16,431 nucleotides of DNA from SZUA-36 sp041570235 (GTDB lineage: Bacteria; Pseudomonadota; Gammaproteobacteria; Xanthomonadales; SZUA-36): contig JBFFWN010000055.1 of assembly GCA_041570235.1 (NCBI GenBank), positions 1 through 16,431 of the forward strand, written 5' to 3'. The position numbers were made by a program, and so were the translations under genes. Position 1 is the stretch's first letter, and the number at the start of each line of letters is the position of its first letter. The notes under the pieces are model-generated. The model ran no database searches. It was not told where the DNA came from and saw nothing but the letters and a program-made list of their open reading frames with translations. Shown here one piece after another: positions 1-8,900 of the stretch.

Positions 1-137
1 GGGCTTTGGATTTCTCCTGAGACTGGCTGTAGGCATTGATGATTGACGGAATACCGATAGCGGCCAGCAGACCGATGATCGCGACAACGATCATGATTTC
101 AACCAGTGTGAATCCCTGTTTTTTCTGTTTTTTTCAC
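1..137 (-). CDS. Type IV pilin/pseudopilin N-terminus, partial, start out of frame
   Basis: The reverse strand encodes a textbook class III (type IV pilin) leader: a lysine/glutamine-rich basic start (KKQKKQ), then the prepilin peptidase site G^FTLVE with the conserved Glu at mature position 5, then the hydrophobic helix IMIVVAIIGLLAAIGIPSI that packs in the pilus or pseudopilus core. The protein continues past position 1, so subtype and C-terminal disulfide region cannot be seen. In the pilin frame the codon before KKQ is TGA and no start codon follows before the helix. The only plausible start is GTG at 137-135, overlapping the TGA of the upstream gene as GTGA, but it is joined to the pilin frame only if the following run of seven A (134-128) is six. 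This is either a sequencing or assembly homopolymer error, a real frameshift, or slippage. The pilin identity of the peptide is secure; its expression is not. Confidence 0.75.
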
Positions 138-1861
138 TTAGTTGATGTTGCTATTTCACCGTAAAGCGTCCGGGCTAGGGCGGCGATACCAAATAGCACA
201 GTAGGAATCAGCGCGAGCGCCATGGGCGCAACCGGTGACAAATAGAGCATGTTATTGCTTGGAATGGAGGTTGCTTCAAGAAACCCCAGCAATAAGACGC
301 GTACTGCCACTGCCGCGGTCAAGGCCAAAGCGATCACCAAGCTGGGGTCAAGTCGGCGCCGGTACATAGCGAGGCTAAGCCAGAACAGGCAAGTAATCAT
401 GGTGAACGGCACACCGATTTCTGAGATTTTACTTTCGGTCACTGCCAACCCCCTGGCCATTTTAAAACGAAAACCATCTATGGGCGAAACCGGATCGGTA
501 CCGGTCGAAGATTGCCTGGCTGGCGCGAGTGTCCCGTTAGTGGCAAGGGAAAACGTGGCCAGTTGCTGCTCAGAACCGATGCTTGCACCCACCGACACCG
601 GCGCGCCACCCAGGCTGATAAGCGTCCCGAAGACATCCCGGCTGGCGCGCAGGGTGTCCACTAGATAGTGGACACGCCACGGTGGCACCATGGTCTGACG
701 ATAAGGCAGACACTCGCCGGGATTCTGCTTACAGGCTATATCAATTTCGGTCGCCAGGCGCTGATAAAACGTACGCGCTTCCTGCGCGCTTTGATAATGG
801 CCTGCTGCAGCCGTGACATCCCGCAAAGCCCACATGAACCAGCCTGAAAGAATTTCGGTGCAAGGCTTGATATTACTTTGTTCACACCCGGTCTTACGCC
901 ATGCTTCTCCCAGCCAACCTTCGAAAAAGGGTCTGAGCTCCCGTGCTGCAGAGCTGAATCGATAGGCTCGTTCCCGTGCGTCCCTCGGGAAAAGGACATA
1001 GCGTTGCCATTGATCGTGTTTGATCCGTGATAATGCTCCATAAGCCGCCTGAAAATCTGCAGAGCGAAAATCATTATTGCGAAAGACGTCATACTTGACA
1101 TAATTGAGCGAATTCACCGTCCCGATAACGAAAAGCATCGGTATCAATGGCAGGGCAAGGTAAAGCGCGGAGAGCTTCCAGTGCCGTAACATCGGCCGCC
1201 GCGACCAAGCCCAGTGGGCGATGATGATCGCCAATGCCGGCAAGAGCCAGATGCCTTCTTCCCTGGTTAACCAATAGATACCGGCCACAAGGCCCAGCAT
1301 TAACAACCAAGGCCACTTTTCTCGCAGTTCTTCGGCGACCGAATCTGTTCTTTGTACGACGAAGCACCTAATGGCCAGTCCCAGCAAAAACAGTGAGAGA
1401 CTAACGTAAATGCCCTCGCGAATAACTCGCCCCCCGACATCGGGAGACCAAGCAGTTGGGATAAAGGCTAGCAGGGCAAATGTAAACAAAGTCGCCCACT
1501 GAGTCGCGTAGATGCGGCCCAGCATTGAGGAGAAGAACAAGGCGGCCGAAAGGTAAAGCAGGTGTTCAGAAAACTTTAGCGGTAAACCGGTGACATGGTT
1601 GACAAAAATAAATACCGGGTAAGCGACACCCTTGGCATGCGTTAAATTGTCATATACACCAAGCCAGTCACCCTGCCATATGTAGCCCGCTAGCTTTATG
1701 AACAAGAAGTCGTCGTGCATAGCGTTACCGATTGCGAAAATCGGAAAAGCTGCACGCAACCACATGGAAATTACAAATATCGCGGCCAAGGCCACATGAT
1801 ACCCGCGTATCGCCAGCCAGACATTTTGTATTTTACTCGCAGAGTAGTGGGGATATTTCAT
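134..1861 (-). CDS. Polytopic membrane protein, GT-C glycosyltransferase-like
   Basis: This 575-residue protein has an N-terminal hydrophobic segment (about 20-42), then a short loop with H49-D50-D51, the acidic pair at the position expected in the first loop of GT-C (polyprenyl-phosphate-sugar) transferases. Further helices lie at about 102-118, 120-136, 148-168, 185-220 and 228-250. Residues about 255-480 form a large hydrophilic region with four cysteines (C326, C334, C377, C384) that could form two disulfides if periplasmic. Three more helices (about 484-500, 507-529, 537-563) end the chain. The ATG at 1861 is the first start after an in-frame TGA; no strong ribosome binding site precedes it. 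The stop overlaps the GTG in front of the pilin fragment, so the two may be cotranscribed. I infer, without proof, a lipid-linked-sugar glycosyltransferase, possibly acting on surface proteins such as pilin. A membrane protein of unrelated function is not excluded. Confidence 0.6.
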   Translation of the reverse strand: MKYPHYSASKIQNVWLAIRGYHVALAAIFVISMWLRAAFPIFAIGNAMHDDFLFIKLAGYIWQGDWLGVYDNLTHAKGVAYPVFIFVNHVTGLPLKFSEHLLYLSAALFFSSMLGRIYATQWATLFTFALLAFIPTAWSPDVGGRVIREGIYVSLSLFLLGLAIRCFVVQRTDSVAEELREKWPWLLMLGLVAGIYWLTREEGIWLLPALAIIIAHWAWSRRPMLRHWKLSALYLALPLIPMLFVIGTVNSLNYVKYDVFRNNDFRSADFQAAYGALSRIKHDQWQRYVLFPRDARERAYRFSSAARELRPFFEGWLGEAWRKTGCEQSNIKPCTEILSGWFMWALRDVTAAAGHYQSAQEARTFYQRLATEIDIACKQNPGECLPYRQTMVPPWRVHYLVDTLRASRDVFGTLISLGGAPVSVGASIGSEQQLATFSLATNGTLAPARQSSTGTDPVSPIDGFRFKMARGLAVTESKISEIGVPFTMITCLFWLSLAMYRRRLDPSLVIALALTAAVAVRVLLLGFLEATSIPSNNMLYLSPVAPMALALIPTVLFGIAALARTLYGEIATSTK

Positions 1862-2041
1862 GTCATAAGCGGCTCATGACCATTGGTTCCGGTGTGGTTC
1901 TTCGAAGGCAAGATCAGGGAACCTAAACGCCCATTTTCAGTAAGTTAGAAATAACCGTAAATTGTACCGCAAAAACTAAAAAGACAAAAGTTGGAGAAAA
2001 GCCGAAAAAGTCGGGAGAAAAACTCGTAACATCGAGGCCTA

Positions 2042-2063
2042 TATAATGTGGATGAAGAAGGAG
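2042..2063 (+). promoter_or_regulatory. Probable -10 element and ribosome binding site of the GNAT gene
   Basis: A perfect TATAAT lies at 2042-2047 and AAGGAG at 2058-2063, seven bases before the ATG at 2071. No convincing -35 hexamer sits 16-18 bases upstream (the region is A-rich). If this -10 is used, the leader would be only about 17 bases. The rest of the 209-base divergent gap (1862-2070) holds an A-rich stretch and no other clear site. Confidence 0.45.
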
Positions 2064-2070
2064 TAGGCAT

Positions 2071-2541
2071 ATGTCTGAAACAATACAGATCCGCCATGCG
2101 ACACCGACTGATGCCCGGCAGATCAGTGAGCTGGTTTCGGCCGTTACACGCCAACACATAGGTCCGCAGTTGTCCGGGACAGGTCTTCAGGTTCTGCTTC
2201 GGAGCATGGATGAAGAGTCGACCAGAACAAGGTTGGTAGATGCGTGGCCAACATTTTGTGCTTTTCGGGACGGGACTCTTGCTGGCGTGCTCGTCATCAA
2301 GCCCCCTTGTCATCTTTATCAACTTTTCGTCCGTTCCGAGATGCATGGAAACGGTATTGGCCGGTGCCTGTTTGAAGTGGCGGAAAAACGTGTCATCGAA
2401 GATACCGGGGATGGCCTCAGAACTGTCAATGCCTCGCTCAATGCGGTTGGAGTCTACAAGCGGTTCGGCTTTGAACTTAAGGGGTCAGCCATGGAGCACG
2501 ATGGTGTCAGCTTTCAACCGATGATCAGAATTCCCGGCTAG
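2071..2541 (+). CDS. GNAT family N-acetyltransferase
   Basis: The 156-residue length and order of elements fit the GNAT fold. Residues 4-13 (TIQIRHATPTD) form the usual first strand and turn. Motif A is at about 82-100, where a hydrophobic strand LYQLFV is followed by the acetyl-CoA pyrophosphate loop HGNGIGR (92-98, the Q/RxxGxG/A pattern with His in the first place). Motif B follows at about 118-134 (VNASLNAVGVYKRFGF), with Tyr129 in the place of the usual general-acid tyrosine. The enzyme would transfer acetyl from acetyl-CoA to an amine in the cytoplasm; the substrate cannot be read from the sequence. It has a strong ribosome binding site seven bases upstream. The gene stands alone or shares transcription with the DUF3224 gene 94 bases downstream. 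Confidence 0.88.
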   Translation: MSETIQIRHATPTDARQISELVSAVTRQHIGPQLSGTGLQVLLRSMDEESTRTRLVDAWPTFCAFRDGTLAGVLVIKPPCHLYQLFVRSEMHGNGIGRCLFEVAEKRVIEDTGDGLRTVNASLNAVGVYKRFGFELKGSAMEHDGVSFQPMIRIPG

Positions 2542-2548
2542 ACAATGC

Positions 2549-2573
2549 TTTTGCCTGTTGAATTTTTGCCTGT
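2549..2573 (+). repeat. 10-bp direct repeat before the DUF3224 gene
   Basis: TTTTGCCTGT occurs at 2549-2558 and again at 2564-2573, with a 15-base period, in the 94-base gap between the GNAT and DUF3224 genes. Each copy contains TTGCCT, a fair -35-like hexamer, but no good -10 is found at the right spacing. It may be a regulator site or chance. Confidence 0.4.
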
Positions 2574-2635
2574 GCTATCGTATTGGCAAATAGGTCTGAC
2601 AATGAACCGAAAAACCTTAACTGACAGAGGGGCGA

Positions 2636-3034
2636 ATGCTTATGAGAATTTCCGGAACATTTGAAGCTGTTCTCGAAACCATGGATACCTACGCGACAGG
2701 CCAGCAAGGTGTCACGCTGGCTAGGATGTCAATCGACAAAACTTTTCGGGGTGAACTCGAGGCTATCAGTACCGGGGAAATACTGAGCGCTTTGACGCCT
2801 GTACCGGGGTCGGCGGCTTATGTTGCGATCGAGCAGGTGGTGGGCAGCTTGTCAGGTAAAAGCGGTAGTTTCGTACTGCAACATTTTGGCACCATGATGG
2901 ATGGTCAAAGCCGCCTGGTGCTTGAAGTTGTGCCGGATTCTGGTTCGGGCGAGTTGAAAGGCCTGAGTGGAGAGATGGCCATCAGGATAGAGGGCGGCGA
3001 GCATTTTTACGATTTTAATTATGATATGCCGTAG
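2636..3034 (+). CDS. DUF3224 domain-containing protein
   Basis: The 132-residue product matches the pattern of DUF3224 proteins, small predicted beta-barrels distantly related to allene oxide cyclase. It opens with GTFEAVLE, then alternating strands, then the family hallmark GSFVLQHFGTM (about 77-87), a strand LVLEVVPDSGSGELKGLSG (about 93-111) and the closing HFYDFNYDMP. No signal peptide or membrane segment is present, so it should be cytoplasmic. No enzymatic activity is established for the family. The start is ATG 2636, five bases after GAGG; a second in-frame ATG at 2642 is also possible and would remove two residues. The gene lies between a GNAT acetyltransferase and the molybdenum hydroxylase pair, without obvious functional linkage to either. 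Confidence 0.82.
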   Translation: MLMRISGTFEAVLETMDTYATGQQGVTLARMSIDKTFRGELEAISTGEILSALTPVPGSAAYVAIEQVVGSLSGKSGSFVLQHFGTMMDGQSRLVLEVVPDSGSGELKGLSGEMAIRIEGGEHFYDFNYDMP

Positions 3035-3057
3035 CCTGTTGCCCTGTGGGTGCAGGC
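3034..3057 (+). terminator. Hairpin after the DUF3224 gene, possible terminator
   Basis: GCCTG (3034-3038) pairs with CAGGC (3053-3057), and inside it GCCC (3041-3044) pairs with GGGT (3048-3051). It starts at the stop codon of the DUF3224 gene. The downstream sequence is A-rich, not T-rich, on the plus strand, so intrinsic termination is doubtful. Confidence 0.25.
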
Positions 3058-3102
3058 TGCATGCAAACAAAAAATGGAATTGAGATCCTGATGATCATAC
3101 TT

Positions 3103-3163
3103 TTGTTTTTCACCATATCGGCTAGACTATAACCAAAGATAAAGTCAATCAAACTGCGGAGAG
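3103..3163 (+). promoter_or_regulatory. Possible promoter and ribosome binding site of the Mo-hydroxylase operon
   Basis: TTGTTT (3103-3108) and TATAAC (3128-3133) resemble sigma-70 -35 and -10 hexamers but with a long 19-base spacer. GGAGAG at 3158-3163 is a good ribosome binding site six bases before the ATG at 3170. The ribosome binding site is well supported; the promoter is tentative. Confidence 0.4.
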
Positions 3164-3169
3164 TGATTT

Positions 3170-3634
3170 ATGAGTTATTCAATCACCATTAATGGCAAGG
3201 TGCATACAACCGATGTTGATGGCAACATGCCCTTGCTCTGGTTTTTGCGTGACACGTTGGAAATGACCGGTACCAAGTACGGTTGTGGAATGGGTGTCTG
3301 TGGTTCCTGCACCGTTCACCTTGATGGTCGCGCCGTGCGTTCCTGCCTGATGACGGTCAAGGTGGCCGATGGCAAACAGGTAACCACCATTGAAGGCTTG
3401 TCCGCCGATGGCAGTCACCCCTTGCAGATTGCCTGGCTGGATAACAATGTACCCCAGTGCGGTTATTGTCAGGCCGGTCAGATCATGACCGCTGCGGAAT
3501 TATTGACAAAAACTCCAAACCCCAGCGAAAAGGATATCGATGAAGCCATGCAGGGCAACATCTGCCGCTGTGGTACCTATAAGCGCATTCGCAAGGCTGT
3601 CGCCGATGCCGCTAAACAGATGAAGGGGGCTTAA
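3170..3634 (+). CDS. (2Fe-2S)-binding subunit of xanthine oxidase-family molybdenum hydroxylase
   Basis: At 154 residues this is the usual length for the small iron-sulfur subunit of isoquinoline 1-oxidoreductase/CoxS-type enzymes. The N-terminal plant-ferredoxin domain binds one 2Fe-2S cluster through C39, C44, C47 and C59 (GCGMGVCGSC, then SC). The C-terminal helical domain binds the second cluster through C97, C100, C132 and C134 (CGYC, then CRC). All eight ligands are present. It passes electrons from the molybdenum centre of the partner protein to an acceptor. It carries no signal peptide, so export would be by hitchhiking with the Tat-targeted partner, as known in this family. The partner starts one base after its stop codon, showing a tight operon. 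Highly confident in family, not in substrate. Confidence 0.95.
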   Translation: MSYSITINGKVHTTDVDGNMPLLWFLRDTLEMTGTKYGCGMGVCGSCTVHLDGRAVRSCLMTVKVADGKQVTTIEGLSADGSHPLQIAWLDNNVPQCGYCQAGQIMTAAELLTKTPNPSEKDIDEAMQGNICRCGTYKRIRKAVADAAKQMKGA

Positions 3635-3635
3635 G

Positions 3636-5810
3636 ATGAAAACAGTTGATAAAACCTCAGCCGGTATCAGTCGCAGGGATTTTCTCAAGGCCTCGGGCCT
3701 GTCCGCGGGCGGCCTGATGATCAGCGTCTCTTTGCCGGCAAGTCTTTTGGCTTCCACCGGGGATTCGGCTCATGAGCTGAACGCATTTGTCCATATTGCC
3801 GAAAATGGGGATACCACCATTTACTGTGGGCGTTGTGAAATCGGACAAGGTATCAGCACGGCGTTGCCGGCAGCGGTGGCAGATGAACTGGAGGCCGATT
3901 GGTCGAGGGTCAAAGTTCTGCAGGGCGATGCCGACAAGAAATATGGTCCCCAGGATACCGGTGGATCTCAAAGTATTAACAAGATGTTCGCTCCGATGCG
4001 CAAGGCCGGCGCCGCTGGCAAGGAAATGCTGATCACCGTGGCGGCGAGCAGTTGGGGGCTTCCGGTGGCCGACTGTTATGCCAGTTCGCACGCTGTCTAT
4101 AACAACGTCGATGACCGCAGCTTTCAATATGGTGAGCTGGTATCAAAAGCCGGTAAGCTGCCGGTGCCTGAAAACCCCACACTGAAGAGCCGTGACCAGT
4201 TCCGTTATATCGGTAAACCCATACAGCGTCACGACCAGGCCGAGATGGTGGTTGGCAAGCGTGTCTATGGTGCAGACGCAAAGGTGCCGGGGGTTAAATA
4301 TGCGGCCATTCGGCATGTGCCGGTACTGGGTGGTTCGGTCAAATCCGTCAACAGGGAAAAGGCCATGGCGATGCCTGGTGTGCTCGATGTTGTGGTTATC
4401 CCCAGGTTTGAGAATGCCTACGGCTCGATTGGCGGCGTCGCGGTGGTTGCCGACAATACCTGGCTTGCCGAGCAGGGGCTGGAGGCGTTGGAGATCGAAT
4501 TCGAGTTGGGTGAAAACGTTTCTTACAACACCGACGAATACAAGCAGCAACTGGTCAAAAATGTTGAAGCGCCGTGTAAAAGTGAATTCGAAAAAGGATC
4601 CGTGGACAAGGCATTTAAAGAAGCCACGGTGCGCCATTCGGCGACCTATGTCGGCGGCCATCTTTCGCACTCTCCGATGGAGCCCATGGCCAGCCTGGTA
4701 TGGGTACAGGATGACAAGTGTGAGATATGGGCATCCACACAGGACCCGGCGGGTATCCAGCGAACAATCGGCGCCTATCTCGACCGCAATCCGGAAGATA
4801 TCATCGTGCACGTGATGATGTCTGGTGGTGGTTTTGGACGAAAATTCAAATGCGATTACGTCCAGGAAGCGGCCGCTATTTCAAAAGCCGTGGGCGCACC
4901 CATACAGCTGACCTGGTCGCGTGAAGAGGATACCCGGACGGGCTATTACCATTCCTGCAGCGCGCAGCATATCGAGGCTTCCGTGGACGCCGAAGGTAAT
5001 GTGAGCGGTTGGTTACATCGAGCGGCATTTCCGCCTATCGGTTCGACCTTTAATCCTGCCGTGGTCCAACCCACAAAAGCCGACCTGTCCGCTATTAGCG
5101 ATCACCCTTATGGTATTGAAAACATGCAGGTTGAATCAGGCATGGCAAAGGCCCATACGCGGATTGGCTGGTACCGGGCTGTCTACGCCATTTTTTACGG
5201 TTTTGCCATCAACGGGTTCACCGACGAACTCGCACACAAGGCCGGTGTGGATTCCCTGCAGTTTTTGAGAAAAATCTACGACAACAACAAGAATCCGGAA
5301 CAGGCCGAGCAGGTCCGGCGCAGCCGCGCCTGCCTGGACAAGGTGGCAGAGATGGCCGGTTGGGGCAAGCGACTGCCGCCAAACCACGGTATGGGTATTG
5401 CGGTGCATCATAGTTTTGCGAGTTATGTCGCGATGGTGGTGCATGTCGAGGTCCATGGTTCTGATGTCACTGTTCACCGCGTTGACTGCGCCGTTGATTG
5501 CGGCCTGGTGCTCAACCCCGATATCGCTACTGCCCAGATGGAAGGGGCCGTGATCATGGGTGTGGGTTTGGCCCTGAATACCGAAATACGCTTTGAAAAC
5601 GGCGCCGTGGTTAATTCCAACTTCCACAATTACCCGGTACTGCGAATCAGTGCCGCGCCGAAAGAGATCAATGTCAGTTTCATCGGGCAGGAGGAAGGCC
5701 CAACGGGGCTTGGTGAGCCCGGAGTACCGACGCTGGCGCCGGCTTTAGCCAACGCCATATTTGCCGCCAGCGGCAAACGTTACCGGTCTTTGCCTATCAA
5801 AATGGCCTGA
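3636..5810 (+). CDS. Molybdopterin-binding subunit, isoquinoline 1-oxidoreductase beta type
   Basis: This 724-residue protein has a twin-arginine signal at 12-18 (SRRDFLK) followed by a hydrophobic stretch to about residue 40, so it is predicted to be exported folded and loaded with cofactor. The body has the xanthine dehydrogenase large-subunit motifs: a first molybdopterin domain with CEIGQG (about 67-72), MSGGGFGRKF at 395-404, GWYRAV (about 510), and near the C-terminus GLGEPGVP with Glu694, the expected base that activates the hydroxylating water. It oxidises an N-heterocycle or aldehyde; the true substrate is unknown. AAGGGGG at 3623-3629 inside the upstream gene serves as ribosome binding site. 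There is no FAD subunit, cytochrome c subunit, or XdhC/MocA-like cofactor gene nearby, so the electron acceptor and maturation factors must be encoded elsewhere. Confidence 0.93.
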   Translation: MKTVDKTSAGISRRDFLKASGLSAGGLMISVSLPASLLASTGDSAHELNAFVHIAENGDTTIYCGRCEIGQGISTALPAAVADELEADWSRVKVLQGDADKKYGPQDTGGSQSINKMFAPMRKAGAAGKEMLITVAASSWGLPVADCYASSHAVYNNVDDRSFQYGELVSKAGKLPVPENPTLKSRDQFRYIGKPIQRHDQAEMVVGKRVYGADAKVPGVKYAAIRHVPVLGGSVKSVNREKAMAMPGVLDVVVIPRFENAYGSIGGVAVVADNTWLAEQGLEALEIEFELGENVSYNTDEYKQQLVKNVEAPCKSEFEKGSVDKAFKEATVRHSATYVGGHLSHSPMEPMASLVWVQDDKCEIWASTQDPAGIQRTIGAYLDRNPEDIIVHVMMSGGGFGRKFKCDYVQEAAAISKAVGAPIQLTWSREEDTRTGYYHSCSAQHIEASVDAEGNVSGWLHRAAFPPIGSTFNPAVVQPTKADLSAISDHPYGIENMQVESGMAKAHTRIGWYRAVYAIFYGFAINGFTDELAHKAGVDSLQFLRKIYDNNKNPEQAEQVRRSRACLDKVAEMAGWGKRLPPNHGMGIAVHHSFASYVAMVVHVEVHGSDVTVHRVDCAVDCGLVLNPDIATAQMEGAVIMGVGLALNTEIRFENGAVVNSNFHNYPVLRISAAPKEINVSFIGQEEGPTGLGEPGVPTLAPALANAIFAASGKRYRSLPIKMA

Positions 5811-5814
5811 GTTT

Positions 5815-5850
5815 CAAAGGGCGCTGCCTCGAGCGAGGTAGCGCCCTTTG
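5815..5850 (+). terminator. Strong hairpin terminator between convergent operons
   Basis: A 16-base-pair stem (5815-5830 with 5835-5850, one G.T pair, loop GAGC) begins four bases after the hydroxylase stop. Arms start CAAAGGGCGC and end GCGCCCTTTG, so A and T tracts flank the GC core on both strands. It probably ends the hydroxylase operon and may also work from the other side. Confidence 0.8.
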
Positions 5851-5867
5851 GTGTTATTGGCATGGCC

Positions 5868-5891
5868 CACCGTTGCCTCCTGGCAACGGTG
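5868..5891 (-). terminator. Second hairpin, probable terminator of the propeller-protein operon
   Basis: CACCGTTGCC (5868-5877) pairs perfectly with GGCAACGGTG (5882-5891) across loop TCCT. It lies 22 bases past the stop codon of the minus-strand gene ending at 5914. No T tract follows on the minus strand, so it may act with the larger hairpin at 5815-5850. Confidence 0.5.
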
Positions 5892-5913
5892 CTGACCAGG
5901 TTTTCCCGTTTGC

Positions 5914-8900
5914 CTAGTTGCCGGTCCCCGGGACACCGCGTCCCGGCGTCCACGGTACACCGGCCTTATCCAGGGCCTCTCGCAGGGCTGGCACATCTAC
6001 TGCAAAAATCCGGTCAAGCGCAGATTGCACGCTGGCGAATGACCTTTCGGCAATTTCCAGGCTTTGCTCATGCATCGGTGCAGGCCCGTAGCTTGAAAAT
6101 GCCGTGCCCATTTGCGCCACATTAAGACGCCTGCTGATGGACACAGGCCCACCGGCATTTGCAAGATCACGCCTTGCATCGCCGGACAAGGCCAGTTGCA
6201 GGTCCATCAATTCCAATTCCAAAGTCCTCGCCATTGCCCTCAGATCGCCCTGCGTACCCGAGCGCAGCAGGGTCTGCTTAACAGCGGCAAGCTCGGCCAA
6301 CAGGGTCTTGATCGCCGCTTCCGCACCCTTGCCTTTGCGCAGCATGTCGTCGAGTCGCTGACTGAAAGCGGCTACTTCTTCCGGGCTGGCGGTTGCCAGG
6401 CTGTTCTGACGCATCATTTTGACCAGAATTTCGCTCTGCTGGCCGGTATCTTTGAGTTCACCATTGATACGGGTAGCCATGCTGACGGTATAGTTACCCG
6501 GTGCCGCCAGGGGACCACTCATGACGATATAACTGTCCTCTGGCTTGCTGGTCCAGGGTGTGGATTCGGGATAACGCAGGTCCCAGGCCACGCGGTGGAA
6601 ACCGGCCTCGGCCGGGCCTTCCAGTTTGCGCACGACTTCGCCCTTGTCGTTTCGTATGGTCAGCAGCACGGCAGGCTCTTCCTCGGCTTGCTCAGCACGT
6701 AGCGCCGGCCAGCCGGGGTAGGGCGTATCGCCACCCTGTTTTTCGATTTTCTTTTCGCGTTCACGGCGCCTTTCTTTTGCCGTCATGATGGTTTCGGGCA
6801 GGTAATAGTTGATCACCGCGCCGAATGGCGGGTTGTCTGCAACGTAATAGGAGTCACCCTGTGAAGCCTTGCTGCCGGTGCGGAATTCACCCAGTGGCAT
6901 TCTTGGCAAATACCACCATGCATCGCGGACCGGGAACAGCATGGATTCGGAGGCAAGATTTTTGGCTGTTAAACCGCGCAATGCGGAGTAATCATCGAGG
7001 ACGAAAAAGCTGCGCCCGAAGCTGGCGGCAACCAGGTCGTTTTCACGTGTCTGGATGGCCAGGTCGCGAATGGCGATATTGGGCATGCCACCGGAGAGTT
7101 TGACCCACTTATCATTTCCCAGGGTAAAAAACACACCAAACTCCGTGGCTGCAAAAAGCAGATCCTTGTTCACGTGATCCTGGACAAGGCGCCAGACGAC
7201 GTGTCGTTCCGGCAGGCCTTCGCTGATGCTTTTCCAGCTTTTACCACGGTTGCTGCTCTTCAGGATATAGGGTGAAAAATCACCTGATTTGTGATCATCC
7301 ACCACCACGTAAACGGTGTCGGCGTCAAACAGGTCCGCCTTTATATCATTGACAAAAAAGTCCTCCGGAACATCGGGTAGGCGATCGATGGCTTTCCAGT
7401 TGCCACCGCCATTTTCACTGACATGGATTCGGCCGTCATCGGTGCCCGCGTACAACAGGCCTTCAACCACTGGAGATTCCGACAAAGAAGTGATGGTGCC
7501 GTATTGTGACATCGCCATCAGGTCCCAGGCGGAGTCAAAACTCCAGACCCGCCCCATCATCGGCAGTTTCATACGGTCGCGGGCATGACTGAGGTCACCA
7601 CTGATGGCCGTCCAGCTATCACCACGGTTATCGCTGCGCCAGACCCGCTGACTGGCATGGTAGATGCGTTTGGAGTCATGCGGGCTGATCAATATGGGCG
7701 CATCCCAATTAAAGCGCTCCGATTTCTCGTTCTCGCCGGGTTGGGGCTGGATGTAGACGATTTCACCTGTCTTGCGGTCAAAACGCACCAGGTTGCCCTG
7801 CTGCCATTCGGAATAGATGATATCCGGATTGGTCGGATCGGCGGCAGACTGGTGCCCATCGGCAAACACGGTGACAAACCAGTCGCTGTTGCGGATGCCA
7901 TGTACATTATCAGTGCGTGATGGCCCACCCTGGGTATTATTGTCCTGGGTGCCGCCGTAGATATTGTAGAAGGGCAGATCATAGTCGACCGTCACCTTGT
8001 AGAACTGCGTGATGGGCATGTTGGCGAAAAATTTCCAGGTGGCCGTACCGTCAAATGATTCGTAGACACCGCCATCGGTGCCGACCATCAGGTAATCCGG
8101 ATCATCGGGATTGAATACGAGGGCATGGTAGTCGCCATGTACGGTGGGGTTTTTGACGGGCAGCATGGTTTTACCGCCATCGACGGTACGATGCAGTGTC
8201 GGTGCAACCTGGTAGACGGTATCGATATCGTGCGGGCTGGCAAAAATTTCCTGGTAGTAATGCGGACCTGTGCCGCTGTAGATCTCGTCGCTCTGCTTTT
8301 CCCAGTTTTCACCGCCGTCGGTAGAGCGCCAAAAACCTCCCGTGCGTTGTGCCAGCTCGATCGTTGCATAGATGACGCTGCTATCGACTGGGGAGATGCT
8401 CAAGCCAATCTTGCCCTTGTCTTCTTCCGGAATTCCCTTTTTCAATTCACGCCAGGTTTTGCCGCCATCGGTGGATTTGTGGATACCGGATTCCGGGCCG
8501 CCGTTCATCAGCGCAGCAACATTCCGGAAACGCTGGTGAAGGGAAGCGAAGACGATATCGGGGTTGCCCGGGTCGAGGTGTACTTCGTTGGCGCCTGTAT
8601 ATTGCCCGGCGGAGAGGATTTTCTTCCAGGTCTTTCCGCCATCGGTGGTCTTGTAAAGACCGCGTTCACCGCCGGCTGACCAAAGTGGGCCCTGGGCTGC
8701 CACGTAAACCACGTTGGAGTCTCTTGGGTCTACGGTAATCATGCCGATGTGTTCGGAGTTTTTCAGGCCCATATTGGTCCACGATTTGCCACCGTCGATG
8801 GATTTATAAACACCATCGCCATAGGCGACATGTCGTCCGCCGACATTTTCACCTGTTCCAACCCAGACGGTATCAGGATGATTGGGGTCGATCGTGATAC

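Noticed and set aside
1885..1923. GGTTCC...GGAACC long-range inverted repeat between the GT-C-like and GNAT genes
   Set aside because: A six-base stem with a loop near 30 bases is expected by chance in a gap of this size and sits at no recognisable promoter position.
4143..4815. Long open frames on both strands inside the Mo-hydroxylase large subunit gene (for example 222 and 207 residues)
   Set aside because: They are shadows of a GC-rich coding gene with intact family motifs; their peptides lack recognisable domains and ribosome binding sites.
8125..8679. 184-residue plus-strand frame opposite the BNR protein
   Set aside because: It mirrors the repeated Asp-box codons of the minus-strand gene and has no independent start signal or motif.
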